Origin: an uncultured Muribaculaceae bacterium
GTDB lineage: Bacteria > Bacteroidota > Bacteroidia > Bacteroidales > Muribaculaceae
DNA length: 64,000 nt
Direction: 5' to 3'
Assembly (NCBI GenBank): GCA_910586895.1
Contig: CAJUIW010000001.1
Coordinates: 1 to 64,000, forward strand
The notes under the pieces were generated by a model. The model ran no database searches. It had not been told where the DNA came from and saw nothing but the letters and a program-made list of their open reading frames with translations. A program made the position numbers and the translations under genes. Below, in pieces: positions 1 to 7,283 of the stretch (positions are counted from its first letter, which is position 1; each line of letters opens with the position of its first letter).

Positions 1-41
1 AAAAAAACACTTATGGCTAATAAACAATGAATTAAAAAATG

Positions 42-437
42 TCATGTACTGTAGCTTTTGGCATGTTGCCATGGAGTGGTGTAAAGCTTCGAATAATATA
101 CGGCGAGCATAGCCTCGTCCTCGTAGCGCAGAAGAAAGACAATACACTGAGGAATAGCTTTAGCAAGCAACTCAATGCTTTTGGCATCGAAACAGCGTCG
201 TTTCAACTGCACTTCAACCACAAATATCTCTTTGACTTCGTTACCGACGGCGATAGCCGGAACGGTGCGAGGTGATATCCAGTTCACGAAGTCAAGACGT
301 GACACCTCGGCATCGAAACGGTCGCGTTGCGATGGTGTCCAGTCGAACCACTTAAAAAGTTGCGCCTTTGGAAGCGGACGTTTGACTTCGGTGGTTGGTG
401 GGAGATTAAGCATCTTCTTTATTGCGTTATAATCCAC
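42..437 (-). CDS. Short DUF4391-like protein (possibly 3'-truncated)
   Basis: 131 residues starting at a GTG. The pattern (N-terminal alpha-helical part, then a strand-rich part with EIFVVEVQLK and a following IPQCIVFLLRYED) fits DUF4391, a family of unknown function commonly seen beside SNF2-like helicases and DNA methylases. Family members I know of run to roughly 220 residues, so this one seems to lack about the last third; the stop is clean and 41 AT-rich bases follow to the window edge with no continuing frame. The GTG start lies inside the end of the preceding membrane miniprotein, so the two are probably translationally coupled. It is the last gene visible of a helicase operon. Family assignment is from memory of the pattern and moderately sure; function is unknown. 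Confidence 0.6.
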   Translation of the reverse strand: MDYNAIKKMLNLPPTTEVKRPLPKAQLFKWFDWTPSQRDRFDAEVSRLDFVNWISPRTVPAIAVGNEVKEIFVVEVQLKRRCFDAKSIELLAKAIPQCIVFLLRYEDEAMLAVYYSKLYTTPWQHAKSYST

Positions 438-624
438 ACATTGTCTTTATGGCCACCCAGCCAAATACAAGGAATACTAATATCCCAATAAGAAAGTGTT
501 CGATTATATTAATAATTGTGATTATAACAGCTACGAATAAAACTATTGCTACAATTGCTATTATTATAGTTTTTACATCTATATCGGTATCTTTCGATTT
601 CTCTTTGAGAAGTTCGTTTTTCAT
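427..624 (-). CDS. Two-helix membrane miniprotein
   Basis: 65 residues. A charged N-terminus (about residues 1-17, many Lys/Glu/Asp) is followed by two hydrophobic segments at about 18-40 and 44-60, so an integral membrane protein with two helices is expected. It starts 11 bases after the helicase stop and its end overlaps the start of the DUF4391-like gene, so it sits in the middle of one transcription unit. I recognise no family. The overlap arrangement is the main reason to believe it is real; small membrane proteins in helicase or nuclease cassettes are often effectors or anchors, but nothing here proves that. Confidence 0.6.
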   Translation of the reverse strand: MKNELLKEKSKDTDIDVKTIIIAIVAIVLFVAVIITIINIIEHFLIGILVFLVFGWVAIKTMCGL

Positions 625-635
625 ATCATTACATA

Positions 636-3600
636 TTATCTTATTATCAGAAAACAGATTAACTCAAAATCATCGAGTCCGCGGACTTCGTTGCCGAAAA
701 GCGAACCGCTGTCGCCATCGAGGAACGAGAAAAGGTCAGTGGTCTCCTTAACTTTTATTAGTGATGAGATGGCGTCGCCGAGCAACTTGGAGTAAGTGCC
801 CATACGTTGTCCATCGCGAGTTTCGGCATTGAACTTGTGGCAAAGGTCGAGCAGCGGTGTCGCATTGCCTCGACACAAATGGCGCATTGTGTCAAGCAGA
901 AACTTCGGATCAAGGTGGTCAATGTGAATGAAGGTTTCAGATTTGAGGTTTGAGGTTTTAGAATCAGCCCTGACACCTGCCCCCTGAGCCCTGACACCTA
1001 CATAGACCATATAGAATGGATGGAGCCTGTTCTTACGGTCAATATTGATTGAGTTGTTGCGATTTTTGAGGACAAATATTACACCGGGAGGCGTGTCTTT
1101 ATCGGCAGGTACGATGGCATGGAGCCCCATTGGGGTATGCTCTATATCATTGTCTTGCTTGATGTATTCAAGGAGGTCGAGGCGAAACTCGTTCAACCCC
1201 AAGTCCATAATGGAGACACCTGTGTTCATTTCCTCAATATCCACGACTTCCTCTTTGAGGCGTTCCAACTGGTCTCGACGATATTTAAGGTCGCCTTGCT
1301 CGGCATCGGTGAGCGGATTATCATCGCCGGTGGCAGTGAGTACCGACACTTTCATGCGGGCCTCGACACGTCCTTTGAGGTCGATGTATTCATCCAAGTC
1401 CATGTCCGGCCAGTAATTCACAAGTTGGATTACGGCGTTGCGCGAGCCGATGCGGTCAATACGCCCGAAGCGTTGGATTATGCGTACCGGATTCCAGTGT
1501 ATATCGTAATTGATGAGATAGTCGCAGTCTTGGAGGTTCTGTCCCTCCGAGATGCAGTCAGTGGCGATAAGCACATCAATTTCCTCATGAAGATTGGGAT
1601 AGACGGCAGCCTTTTCTTTTGATATAGGCGAAAAAAGAGTGAGGACTTTATTGAAGTCCATTTTTTCACGCGTCTTGATTGTGCAACGCGCTTCGACATC
1701 GCCGGAGATAAGGGCCGTGTTAAGCCCAGTGCGTTCCTTGATGAGCGGCGCAATATTCTCATAGAGATATTGAGCCGTATCGGAAAATGCTGTGAAGATT
1801 ATGATTTTCTTGTTGCCGGGATTGATCGGGTTGGCGAACTTCGAGCGAATATCGTCTATGAGCAACTGAAGTTTGCTGTCATGCTCAGGTGTAATATCTT
1901 CAAGCATGTACAGCAGTGTGCGGAGATTATCGAGGTCTTTGACGAGATATTCACGCCACTGCACATAGTCCATGTCGGCAAGGTCAATCTTTGTTTTCTT
2001 GCCGCCGATAAAGACCGAATCTTCGCGTTCATCGAAGTCAAGATTGGAGTCAAAGTCATAATCATTGACAGTTGAGTGACCACCATTTGCGGCGAGCCTA
2101 TCTATAGCGTCAACAGTTGTCTGAATGAAATCCTTAATGCGTGTAAGCGTCAAGCGGAAAGAATTGACCGAACTTTCAAGACGTTTGAGCAGGTTGATAC
2201 TCATAAGTTGACGGATACCTCGTTCACGGCCTGAACGGGAGAGATTTCCGAGCGAGCCGTCAGTCTTTGTGTCAAGATACTTTTCAAGTTTGCTCGGCAA
2301 AATAAAGTCAGATGGGGTGTAGATGGCGAGGTTAAGTTCGGTTACGCTGACAAAGATATCGTTGAACGATACGGCTGTCGGTAAGTCTGTGAGCTTGGGC
2401 GAGCGAGAGATTGGCTTCAATCGTTCCGGGAACTTACCGATGTCAGTAGTATCGTAATATTGCTCGATGTGTTTGCGGCTTCGGGCTATGGTAACACTGT
2501 CGAGCACTTCAAAGAAGTCAAAGCTCAGGAGCGAGAGCAGATTTTTTGTGGTACGTTCTTCCGGAGGCATTTTCGACCAACGGTTGAAAGCAGACTGTGC
2601 GTCACGAAATATTTTGTCAATGGATGATGTGGTGTTGAGCAGCGCATCCATTCGCTCCGAGTCGCCCTCATAGGCAAGCTGTAACTGATTACGAAGGTCG
2701 TTAAATCGGTTGTTGACAGGTGTGGCCGACAACATCAGAACCTTCGTCTTGACTCCTGCGCGGATAACCTTGTTCATCAGTTGGAGATAGCGGTTCTCGC
2801 GCGGGTTTTCGTCGTTTTCATCGGTGGTCACTTTACCACCGTTGCGGAAGTTGTGGCTTTCGTCGATAACGACAAGATCGTAGTTGCCCCAGTTGATGTG
2901 TTCGAGGTCAAGACCGTTGCTTTGCCCGGACTGACGCGAAAGGTCGGTATGATAGAGAATATCATAGCGCAAGCGGTCAGCGACAAGCGGATTGTTGACG
3001 TAGTTGCTGCGGTAAGTCACCCAGTTTTGATGCAATTTCTTCGGGCAAAGAACGAGAACTGACTTGTTGCGGTTCTCGTAATACTTGATTACGGAAAGTG
3101 CGGTGAATGTCTTACCGAGACCCACGGAGTCGGCAAGAATGCACCCGTTATACTTTTCGAGCTTGTTGATGATAGCGAGAGCCGCATCGCGTTGGAAGTT
3201 GTAGAGTTTGCTCCAGATTACACTCGACTTGAAGCCGGTGGCTTCGTTAGGCAAAACGTCCTCCGAAATATCTTCAAGAAACTCGTTGAAAATATTGTAG
3301 AGCGTAACGAAATAGATAAACTCCGGCGCATTTTCCTTGTAGGCGTTGGTGATGTTGTCGAGCACCTGCTCGGTAACGACTTGCAGTTTTTCGCCATCGT
3401 GCCACACTTGATTGAAAAGATTCAGGTAGAACTGCGACATCGGAGCATCTGTACGTTGAACGAACTGATAGGCATTATTACCTCGTTCACACCCGAGGTC
3501 AACAGTTGTAAATCCTGTGATGGGCATATAATTGACATCATCGACGTTGATGAAGCCCATCATATTTTCATTGGTGCGGTTCGACTTAAAACAAGCCTTT

Positions 3601-3929
3601 TGCCTGATCCATTCGGCACACTCCTTCGCTACGGCCTTAAGCAACAATTCATTGCGGAGTTTTATCTCAAACTCCGAACCAAATAAATCGCGCTCACGGT
3701 TAAGACGTGGTATGTAAAATTCTCGACGCTGCTTGTCGGCTTTCTCAGTGGTAAACGAGGGAGAAGTAAAGATAAAACGCAACTCATCTATATCTTTCAA
3801 CTGCTCTTTAAGTTCTTGAAAGGCATAAATCGAAAAACTGGCTGCTGCTATTGACACACGACTGCCTGATTTGATGGTAGCCACCAAGTCGTCGCGTAAG
3901 GTTTGATTTATGTTGTCAATGAGTTGCAC
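636..3929 (-). CDS. PLD/SNF2-type DEAD-like helicase
   Basis: 1097 residues with a GTG start; an in-frame TGA three codons upstream rules out a longer form. Domains in order: a phospholipase D-like N-terminal region (about 10-60, SIAAASFSIYAF), a SNF2/DEAD-type ATPase with Walker A ADSVGLGKT (about 265-275) and motif II DESH (about 355), a SAT-like motif III (LMLSATPVN), and a helicase C lobe ending in motif VI QRFGRIDR (about 817). The C-terminal end GLDDFELICF is typical of long restriction- or methylase-associated helicases. Such proteins translocate on duplex DNA and usually work with methylases or nucleases in phage defence; that role is inferred. Odd: about 22 residues near 977-998 are encoded by short DNA repeats. 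It is the first gene of a string with a membrane miniprotein and a DUF4391-like gene. Confidence 0.85.
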   Translation of the reverse strand: MQLIDNINQTLRDDLVATIKSGSRVSIAAASFSIYAFQELKEQLKDIDELRFIFTSPSFTTEKADKQRREFYIPRLNRERDLFGSEFEIKLRNELLLKAVAKECAEWIRQKACFKSNRTNENMMGFINVDDVNYMPITGFTTVDLGCERGNNAYQFVQRTDAPMSQFYLNLFNQVWHDGEKLQVVTEQVLDNITNAYKENAPEFIYFVTLYNIFNEFLEDISEDVLPNEATGFKSSVIWSKLYNFQRDAALAIINKLEKYNGCILADSVGLGKTFTALSVIKYYENRNKSVLVLCPKKLHQNWVTYRSNYVNNPLVADRLRYDILYHTDLSRQSGQSNGLDLEHINWGNYDLVVIDESHNFRNGGKVTTDENDENPRENRYLQLMNKVIRAGVKTKVLMLSATPVNNRFNDLRNQLQLAYEGDSERMDALLNTTSSIDKIFRDAQSAFNRWSKMPPEERTTKNLLSLLSFDFFEVLDSVTIARSRKHIEQYYDTTDIGKFPERLKPISRSPKLTDLPTAVSFNDIFVSVTELNLAIYTPSDFILPSKLEKYLDTKTDGSLGNLSRSGRERGIRQLMSINLLKRLESSVNSFRLTLTRIKDFIQTTVDAIDRLAANGGHSTVNDYDFDSNLDFDEREDSVFIGGKKTKIDLADMDYVQWREYLVKDLDNLRTLLYMLEDITPEHDSKLQLLIDDIRSKFANPINPGNKKIIIFTAFSDTAQYLYENIAPLIKERTGLNTALISGDVEARCTIKTREKMDFNKVLTLFSPISKEKAAVYPNLHEEIDVLIATDCISEGQNLQDCDYLINYDIHWNPVRIIQRFGRIDRIGSRNAVIQLVNYWPDMDLDEYIDLKGRVEARMKVSVLTATGDDNPLTDAEQGDLKYRRDQLERLKEEVVDIEEMNTGVSIMDLGLNEFRLDLLEYIKQDNDIEHTPMGLHAIVPADKDTPPGVIFVLKNRNNSINIDRKNRLHPFYMVYVGVRAQGAGVRADSKTSNLKSETFIHIDHLDPKFLLDTMRHLCRGNATPLLDLCHKFNAETRDGQRMGTYSKLLGDAISSLIKVKETTDLFSFLDGDSGSLFGNEVRGLDDFELICFLIIR
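935..962. repeat. Four imperfect heptamers inside the helicase gene
   Basis: On the plus strand the bases read TTTCAGA, TTTGAGG, TTTGAGG, TTTTAGA back to back. They lie in the coding frame of the helicase (antisense to it) and encode part of a low-complexity stretch between the conserved-looking YVGV and IHIDH segments. Short tandem heptamers of this kind are known from other bacteria as expandable microsatellites; here the copy number change of seven bases would break the frame. Confidence 0.75.
967..999. repeat. Direct repeat GCCCTGACACCT, 21-bp period, in helicase gene
   Basis: GCCCTGACACCT occurs at 967-978 and again at 988-999, a spacing of exactly 21 bases or seven codons. It yields the peptide repeat GVRA-QGA-GVRA in the helicase. 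With the neighbouring heptamers it forms a 65-bp repeat island that keeps the reading frame open. Confidence 0.8.
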
Positions 3930-4367
3930 TTCGGGTCACTCGCTTTCATAGCCATTGACTCCGATATGGCACAATTAGATTGGTTTGGGCAAAAAGAAAA
4001 GCGGGAGTCCTTATCGTTACTCGCACCGCTGTTCAAGGCCTTAGGACGTGCCCAACTCACCGGATTGAGCAACAGACTCCACGCTGTTATATGCAAATAC
4101 CCCAAACCCATTCCAAGCAATGCTTGAAATGAGCCCGGATAGGTATATACATACCCGTGGCGTCTATTGCTGCTATGCCTTCGGTGAGTTTTCAGAGTGT
4201 CCTAAGTTCTGAACAGCCAGAGACAAAGCGTCAATATACGCTTTTCTTAAATATGTCATTCGATTTCCCGCGTGCCGTAGCGATAAACTCCTCTGAGCAA
4301 CGCTCCCACAGCGTGGAAGTCTATCTGCAAAAATAAGCAATTAATTTTAGATTACAATTGTGTAAGT
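3930..4367. other. Gene-free stretch between helicase and tRNA-Gln terminator
   Basis: About 440 bases without a convincing gene. Both strands carry short open frames (74 residues at 3903-4127 plus, 70 residues at 3908-4120 minus) but neither has a recognisable domain or a good start context. A 7-bp hairpin AAAGCGT/ACGCTTT lies at 4225-4244. On the minus strand a TATTTTTG motif at 4335-4328 could be a promoter, giving the helicase a leader of about 390 bases. The stretch may hold a non-coding RNA or the decayed end of an inserted element; I cannot tell which. Confidence 0.4.
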
Positions 4368-4401
4368 AAAGAAAAAGGAGTTAAGCGGTGGGCTTAACTC
4401 C
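4368..4401 (-). terminator. Rho-independent terminator of tRNA-Gln
   Basis: A perfect 10-bp inverted repeat (GGAGTTAAGC at 4377-4386, GCTTAACTCC at 4392-4401) with a five-base loop. Read on the minus strand it is followed by TTTTTCTTT (4376-4368). It begins 10 bases past the tRNA 3' end, so it ends the tRNA transcript and shields the helicase from it. Confidence 0.9.
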
Positions 4402-4411
4402 TTCGGGTGAG

Positions 4412-4482
4412 TTGTCTTACCAGGATTCGAACCTAGACAGGCAGAACCAAAAACTGCAGTGCTACCATTACACCATAAGACA
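4412..4482 (-). tRNA. tRNA-Gln (anticodon TTG)
   Basis: 71 bases folding as a full cloverleaf: acceptor TGTCTTA/TAAGACA, T stem CTAGG/CCTGG around loop TTCGAAT, anticodon stem GCAG/CTGC with loop TTTTGGT giving anticodon TTG. No CCA is encoded. The 3' end points to the helicase module, so this tRNA could serve as an island attachment site, although no duplicated 3' fragment is visible in the window. Confidence 0.95.
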
Positions 4483-4517
4483 ATCCTTCATGTCCAAGCA
4501 CTTGGCCTAAGACGGTG

Positions 4518-4525
4518 CAAATTTA
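4518..4525 (-). promoter_or_regulatory. Probable tRNA-Gln promoter (-7 TAAATTTG)
   Basis: TAAATTTG on the minus strand fits the Bacteroidales -7 consensus TAnnTTTG. A near-match to the -33 TTTG box (CTTG, 4549-4546) lies 20 bases upstream. The predicted start would be about 30 bases ahead of the mature tRNA 5' end. Confidence 0.6.
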
Positions 4526-4619
4526 GCTATTTGTTTTAATCTGTGCAAGTGGATATAGCTCTTTTTAATTTCAATTTGCATCGTCACAGAGTGGACGGTT
4601 GTTGCCTTTTTTGTCCGCA

Positions 4620-4637
4620 CTGTCCGATAATGAACAG
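4620..4637. promoter_or_regulatory. Possible enhancer dyad upstream of export operon
   Basis: CTGTCC-N6-GAACAG is an 18-bp near-palindrome about 45 bases upstream of the sigma-54-like promoter. A second TGTCCG copy sits at 4612-4617. It could be a binding site for the NtrC-type regulator encoded at 10752, judged by position only. Confidence 0.35.
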
Positions 4638-4680
4638 TCGAATTCTTATACTACAACTGATTATCAATCTGTTAACGATA

Positions 4681-4696
4681 TGGCACGCTGTTTGAT
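4681..4696 (+). promoter_or_regulatory. Sigma-54-like promoter of export operon
   Basis: TGGCACG-N4-TTGA matches the -24 box of the sigma-54 consensus TGGCACG-N4-TTGCW exactly and the -12 box except for A in place of C, with correct spacing. The predicted start is near 4706, which leaves about 15 bases before the ATG at 4722. The operon carries its own sigma-54-dependent regulator at 10752, which supports the call. Confidence 0.55.
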
Positions 4697-4721
4697 TATT
4701 ATATGTGCAAACAGTTTGTTT

Positions 4722-5972
4722 ATGGACAGAAAGATTACAAGGATAGAACGGCTGAAACTGAACAGAAAGCGAATAATAGTATCGTCGTGCGTGTTGATAT
4801 TGCTGATAGGAGCCGGGATCTATGTGTGGAAGGGGATAGCCCCTTCTGTACGTGAGTCGGAGTTGGGGTTCGCAGTTGTGGACACGGGCGATATTGAAAT
4901 ATCGGTAGGGGGCCATGGACGTGTAGTGCCGGCTATGGAAGAGATTATCAATTCGCCCGTATCGACACGGATTCTGGAGGTGTACCGCCACGCGGGCGAC
5001 AGAGTAGAGGCCGGAACTCCACTGATGCGGCTCGACCTGGAGGCAACACGTATTGATCTTGAGAAGCAACGCGATGCACTTGCCATGATGAAGCTTGAGC
5101 TGGAGAAGCTTCAGGTGGCGAACAACACCCGGATCCGTGACCTGGAGATGAAAATACAGGTAGCTGAAATGCAACTCCACAGACTTGACATGCAGCTGTC
5201 AAATGAGCGCTATCTTGACAGTATCGGTGGCGGTACAACGGATAAGGTGCGTGAAGTGGAGTTTGCCCGGCGGTCAGGCGCTCTTGAGCTTGATCAGCTT
5301 CGGCAGCAGCTATCTAACGAACGCCGAACGATGCAGGCCGATGTACGCATCAAACAACTTGAAATTGAGGTAAAGGGGAAGGATCTGAGTCTGACATCAC
5401 GGATGCTTGACGATGCTGAGATCCGCTCACCTCGCAGTGCGACAGTGACATCTATAGTCAATGAAATAGGTGCACAGATCACAGCCGGACAGCGCGTAGC
5501 GTCAATTGCTGACCTCGGACATTTCCGTATTGACGGTGAAGTGCCTGACTCGTATGGCCGTGACGTAGCGGCAGGATGCCGTGTGACAGTGAAGATAGCC
5601 CGTCAGAATATGTCGGGAACTATCGCTACTGTTTCGCCTACATCAAAATCTGGAATGTACAGCTTTACTGTGGCTCTTGACTGCGACAGCGCTTCGGTGC
5701 TTCGTCCCGGAGTAAAGGTCGAGCTATATATATCAAACGGGCTCAGGACTGATGTACGGCGCATCCCGAATGCATCGTTCTATAATGGGCCGGGGGTATA
5801 TCAACTGTTTGTTGATAATGGCGCTGGTGTTCTTGAGGCACGTGACATAAAGCTTGGTGCCGCCGGATTTGACTATGTGGAGGTCGAATCAGGGCTGAAT
5901 GTAGGTGAGCGCGTTGTGATTAGCAATGAAAAGCTGCTTGAGGGACAGCAGAGAGTAGTGCTTAAGAAATAA
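4722..5972 (+). CDS. HlyD/MacA-like periplasmic adaptor subunit
   Basis: 416 residues. A membrane anchor at about 18-36 is followed by a barrel-sandwich half-motif (VISTRILEVYRHAGDRV-like region, about 75-100), a long coiled coil (about 105-255, EKQRDALAMMKLELEKLQ), the second half-motif (about 265-300) and a beta-barrel plus membrane-proximal domain. Such adaptors bridge an inner-membrane transporter to a TolC-like channel. The ATG at 4722 is preferred over an upstream ATG at 4599, because the latter would place the sigma-54-like promoter inside the gene and add 41 residues unlike an adaptor. It leads a five-gene export operon; the next gene begins 24 bases on. The substrate is unknown; MacAB-type peptide or lipid export is the closest model. 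Confidence 0.85.
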   Translation: MDRKITRIERLKLNRKRIIVSSCVLILLIGAGIYVWKGIAPSVRESELGFAVVDTGDIEISVGGHGRVVPAMEEIINSPVSTRILEVYRHAGDRVEAGTPLMRLDLEATRIDLEKQRDALAMMKLELEKLQVANNTRIRDLEMKIQVAEMQLHRLDMQLSNERYLDSIGGGTTDKVREVEFARRSGALELDQLRQQLSNERRTMQADVRIKQLEIEVKGKDLSLTSRMLDDAEIRSPRSATVTSIVNEIGAQITAGQRVASIADLGHFRIDGEVPDSYGRDVAAGCRVTVKIARQNMSGTIATVSPTSKSGMYSFTVALDCDSASVLRPGVKVELYISNGLRTDVRRIPNASFYNGPGVYQLFVDNGAGVLEARDIKLGAAGFDYVEVESGLNVGERVVISNEKLLEGQQRVVLKK

Positions 5973-5996
5973 TAGTAATCTAAAATATTAATTTGA

Positions 5997-7283
5997 ATGC
6001 TTATAGTCTATTTTAAACAGGCATGGCATACTATCCGCCAGAACAAGCTTTTTTCCGCCGTATATATCGGGGGTACAGCGCTGGCCCTATCATTTACCAT
6101 GCTATATGGGATGATATTTTATATCAAGTTAGCCCCATTTTATCCTGAGTATGAACGTAACCGCACTGCTTATATCGAAACGGCGGTGCTGACATCGAAA
6201 GACAGTTATGACAACTGGCATCAAGCCAACCTGTCGCTAAACTTTGTCCGGACATGGTTCTATAATCTTAAGACGGCCGATAAAGTCTCCGCCCAGTATA
6301 ATGAATACTCAGGAGGAAAGACCAAGGATGTAGATGGCCAGAATATATCTGTAGCCTTAAAACTGACCGACCCGACTTTCTTTGAGATATACCGGCTTGA
6401 CTTTACCGATGGGAAGCCGTTCAGCCGGGCAGACTTTGACAGCGGAGTAAAGGTGGCTGTGATAAGTTCTGCGTTAGCAAAAAAAGTGTTTGGCGCCGAT
6501 TATGTAAATGCAGTAGGCAAGACGCTTTCGGTTAACTTTATTGATTATAGGATAGTAGGAGTTTTCAGTCCCGGAAGTGCGATACATAAGAAGTCGTATG
6601 GAGAGGTTATCATACCATACACAGCTGTGAGTGACAGCAATAAAGATAGAGAGGTGCTTGGAAATTATGAGCTTGTTATCACGACAGATAATATTGATGC
6701 ACTCAAAGCAGAGGTGCAGGAGATAAAGCGCCGTTACAACAGCACGCATGCCGACGAGGACCTCCATCTTTTTGACCAGCCGGATCTGCATGTTGTATCC
6801 AACCTAAAGGGAGGCCCTACGAAAATGGGATTTGACATATGGGATATGGTACTGGGCATTCTGCCTGCGTTGCTTGGATTGCTCCTTATCCCGGCAATGA
6901 ATCTGAGCGGGATGATAGCCGGCCGTATGGAGATGCGCCAGCCTGAGCTCGGTCTCCGCAAATCGTTCGGCGCAACAAGAATACAATTGCTCAATCAGAT
7001 ACTTTGTGAGAATCTGCTGCTGACCCTTATCGGCGGATTTATAGCGCTGGTCATTACCTGGGGGTTCATTGCCGGAATGGCCGATTGGATATTTGGTTCG
7101 ATGCTGTCGTTCTATAGAGTATCGGCCACCGGCGCCAATATTACTGCCGATATGCTGTTCTCACCCGGAGCATTCGTCATCATGTTCCTGATATGTATGC
7201 TCTTAAATGTAATGTCGGCACTGATTCCGGCATGGAATTCACTTCGTCGTCCAATTATAAAATCATTGAAAGACAATGCTTAA
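5997..7283 (+). CDS. MacB/FtsX-type ABC transporter permease (first)
   Basis: 428 residues with the classic MacB-type layout: one N-terminal membrane helix (about 19-41), a large periplasmic domain (about 45-275), then three C-terminal helices (around LPALLGLLLIPAMNL, LLLTLIGGFIALVITW and FVIMFLICMLLNV). The motif ELGLRKSFGATR before the third helix is typical of the FtsX fold, coupling the ATPase to the periplasmic domain. These permeases drive adaptors mechanically rather than moving substrate through the membrane. The last 8 bases overlap the second permease gene, so the two probably form a heterodimer. Substrate not deducible. Confidence 0.87.
   Translation: MLIVYFKQAWHTIRQNKLFSAVYIGGTALALSFTMLYGMIFYIKLAPFYPEYERNRTAYIETAVLTSKDSYDNWHQANLSLNFVRTWFYNLKTADKVSAQYNEYSGGKTKDVDGQNISVALKLTDPTFFEIYRLDFTDGKPFSRADFDSGVKVAVISSALAKKVFGADYVNAVGKTLSVNFIDYRIVGVFSPGSAIHKKSYGEVIIPYTAVSDSNKDREVLGNYELVITTDNIDALKAEVQEIKRRYNSTHADEDLHLFDQPDLHVVSNLKGGPTKMGFDIWDMVLGILPALLGLLLIPAMNLSGMIAGRMEMRQPELGLRKSFGATRIQLLNQILCENLLLTLIGGFIALVITWGFIAGMADWIFGSMLSFYRVSATGANITADMLFSPGAFVIMFLICMLLNVMSALIPAWNSLRRPIIKSLKDNA

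Noticed and set aside
935..999. Heptamer and 21-bp repeats as a CRISPR array
   Set aside because: Units are too short, spacers absent, and the repeats lie within an open coding frame.
1119..1622. 167-residue open frame antisense to the helicase
   Set aside because: A frame shadow of the helicase with no independent motif or start signal.
3903..4127. 74-residue plus-strand and 70-residue minus-strand open frames near the helicase start
   Set aside because: They overlap each other and the helicase start, show no domain, and one strand at most could code; kept only as unexplained sequence.
4412..4482. tRNA-Gln as a proven island attachment site
   Set aside because: No duplicated tRNA 3' segment or integrase is in the window; left as a possibility.
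4599..4721. N-terminal extension of the adaptor gene from the ATG at 4599
   Set aside because: It would run through the sigma-54-like promoter and adds 41 residues unlike any adaptor; the ATG at 4722 places the membrane anchor properly.
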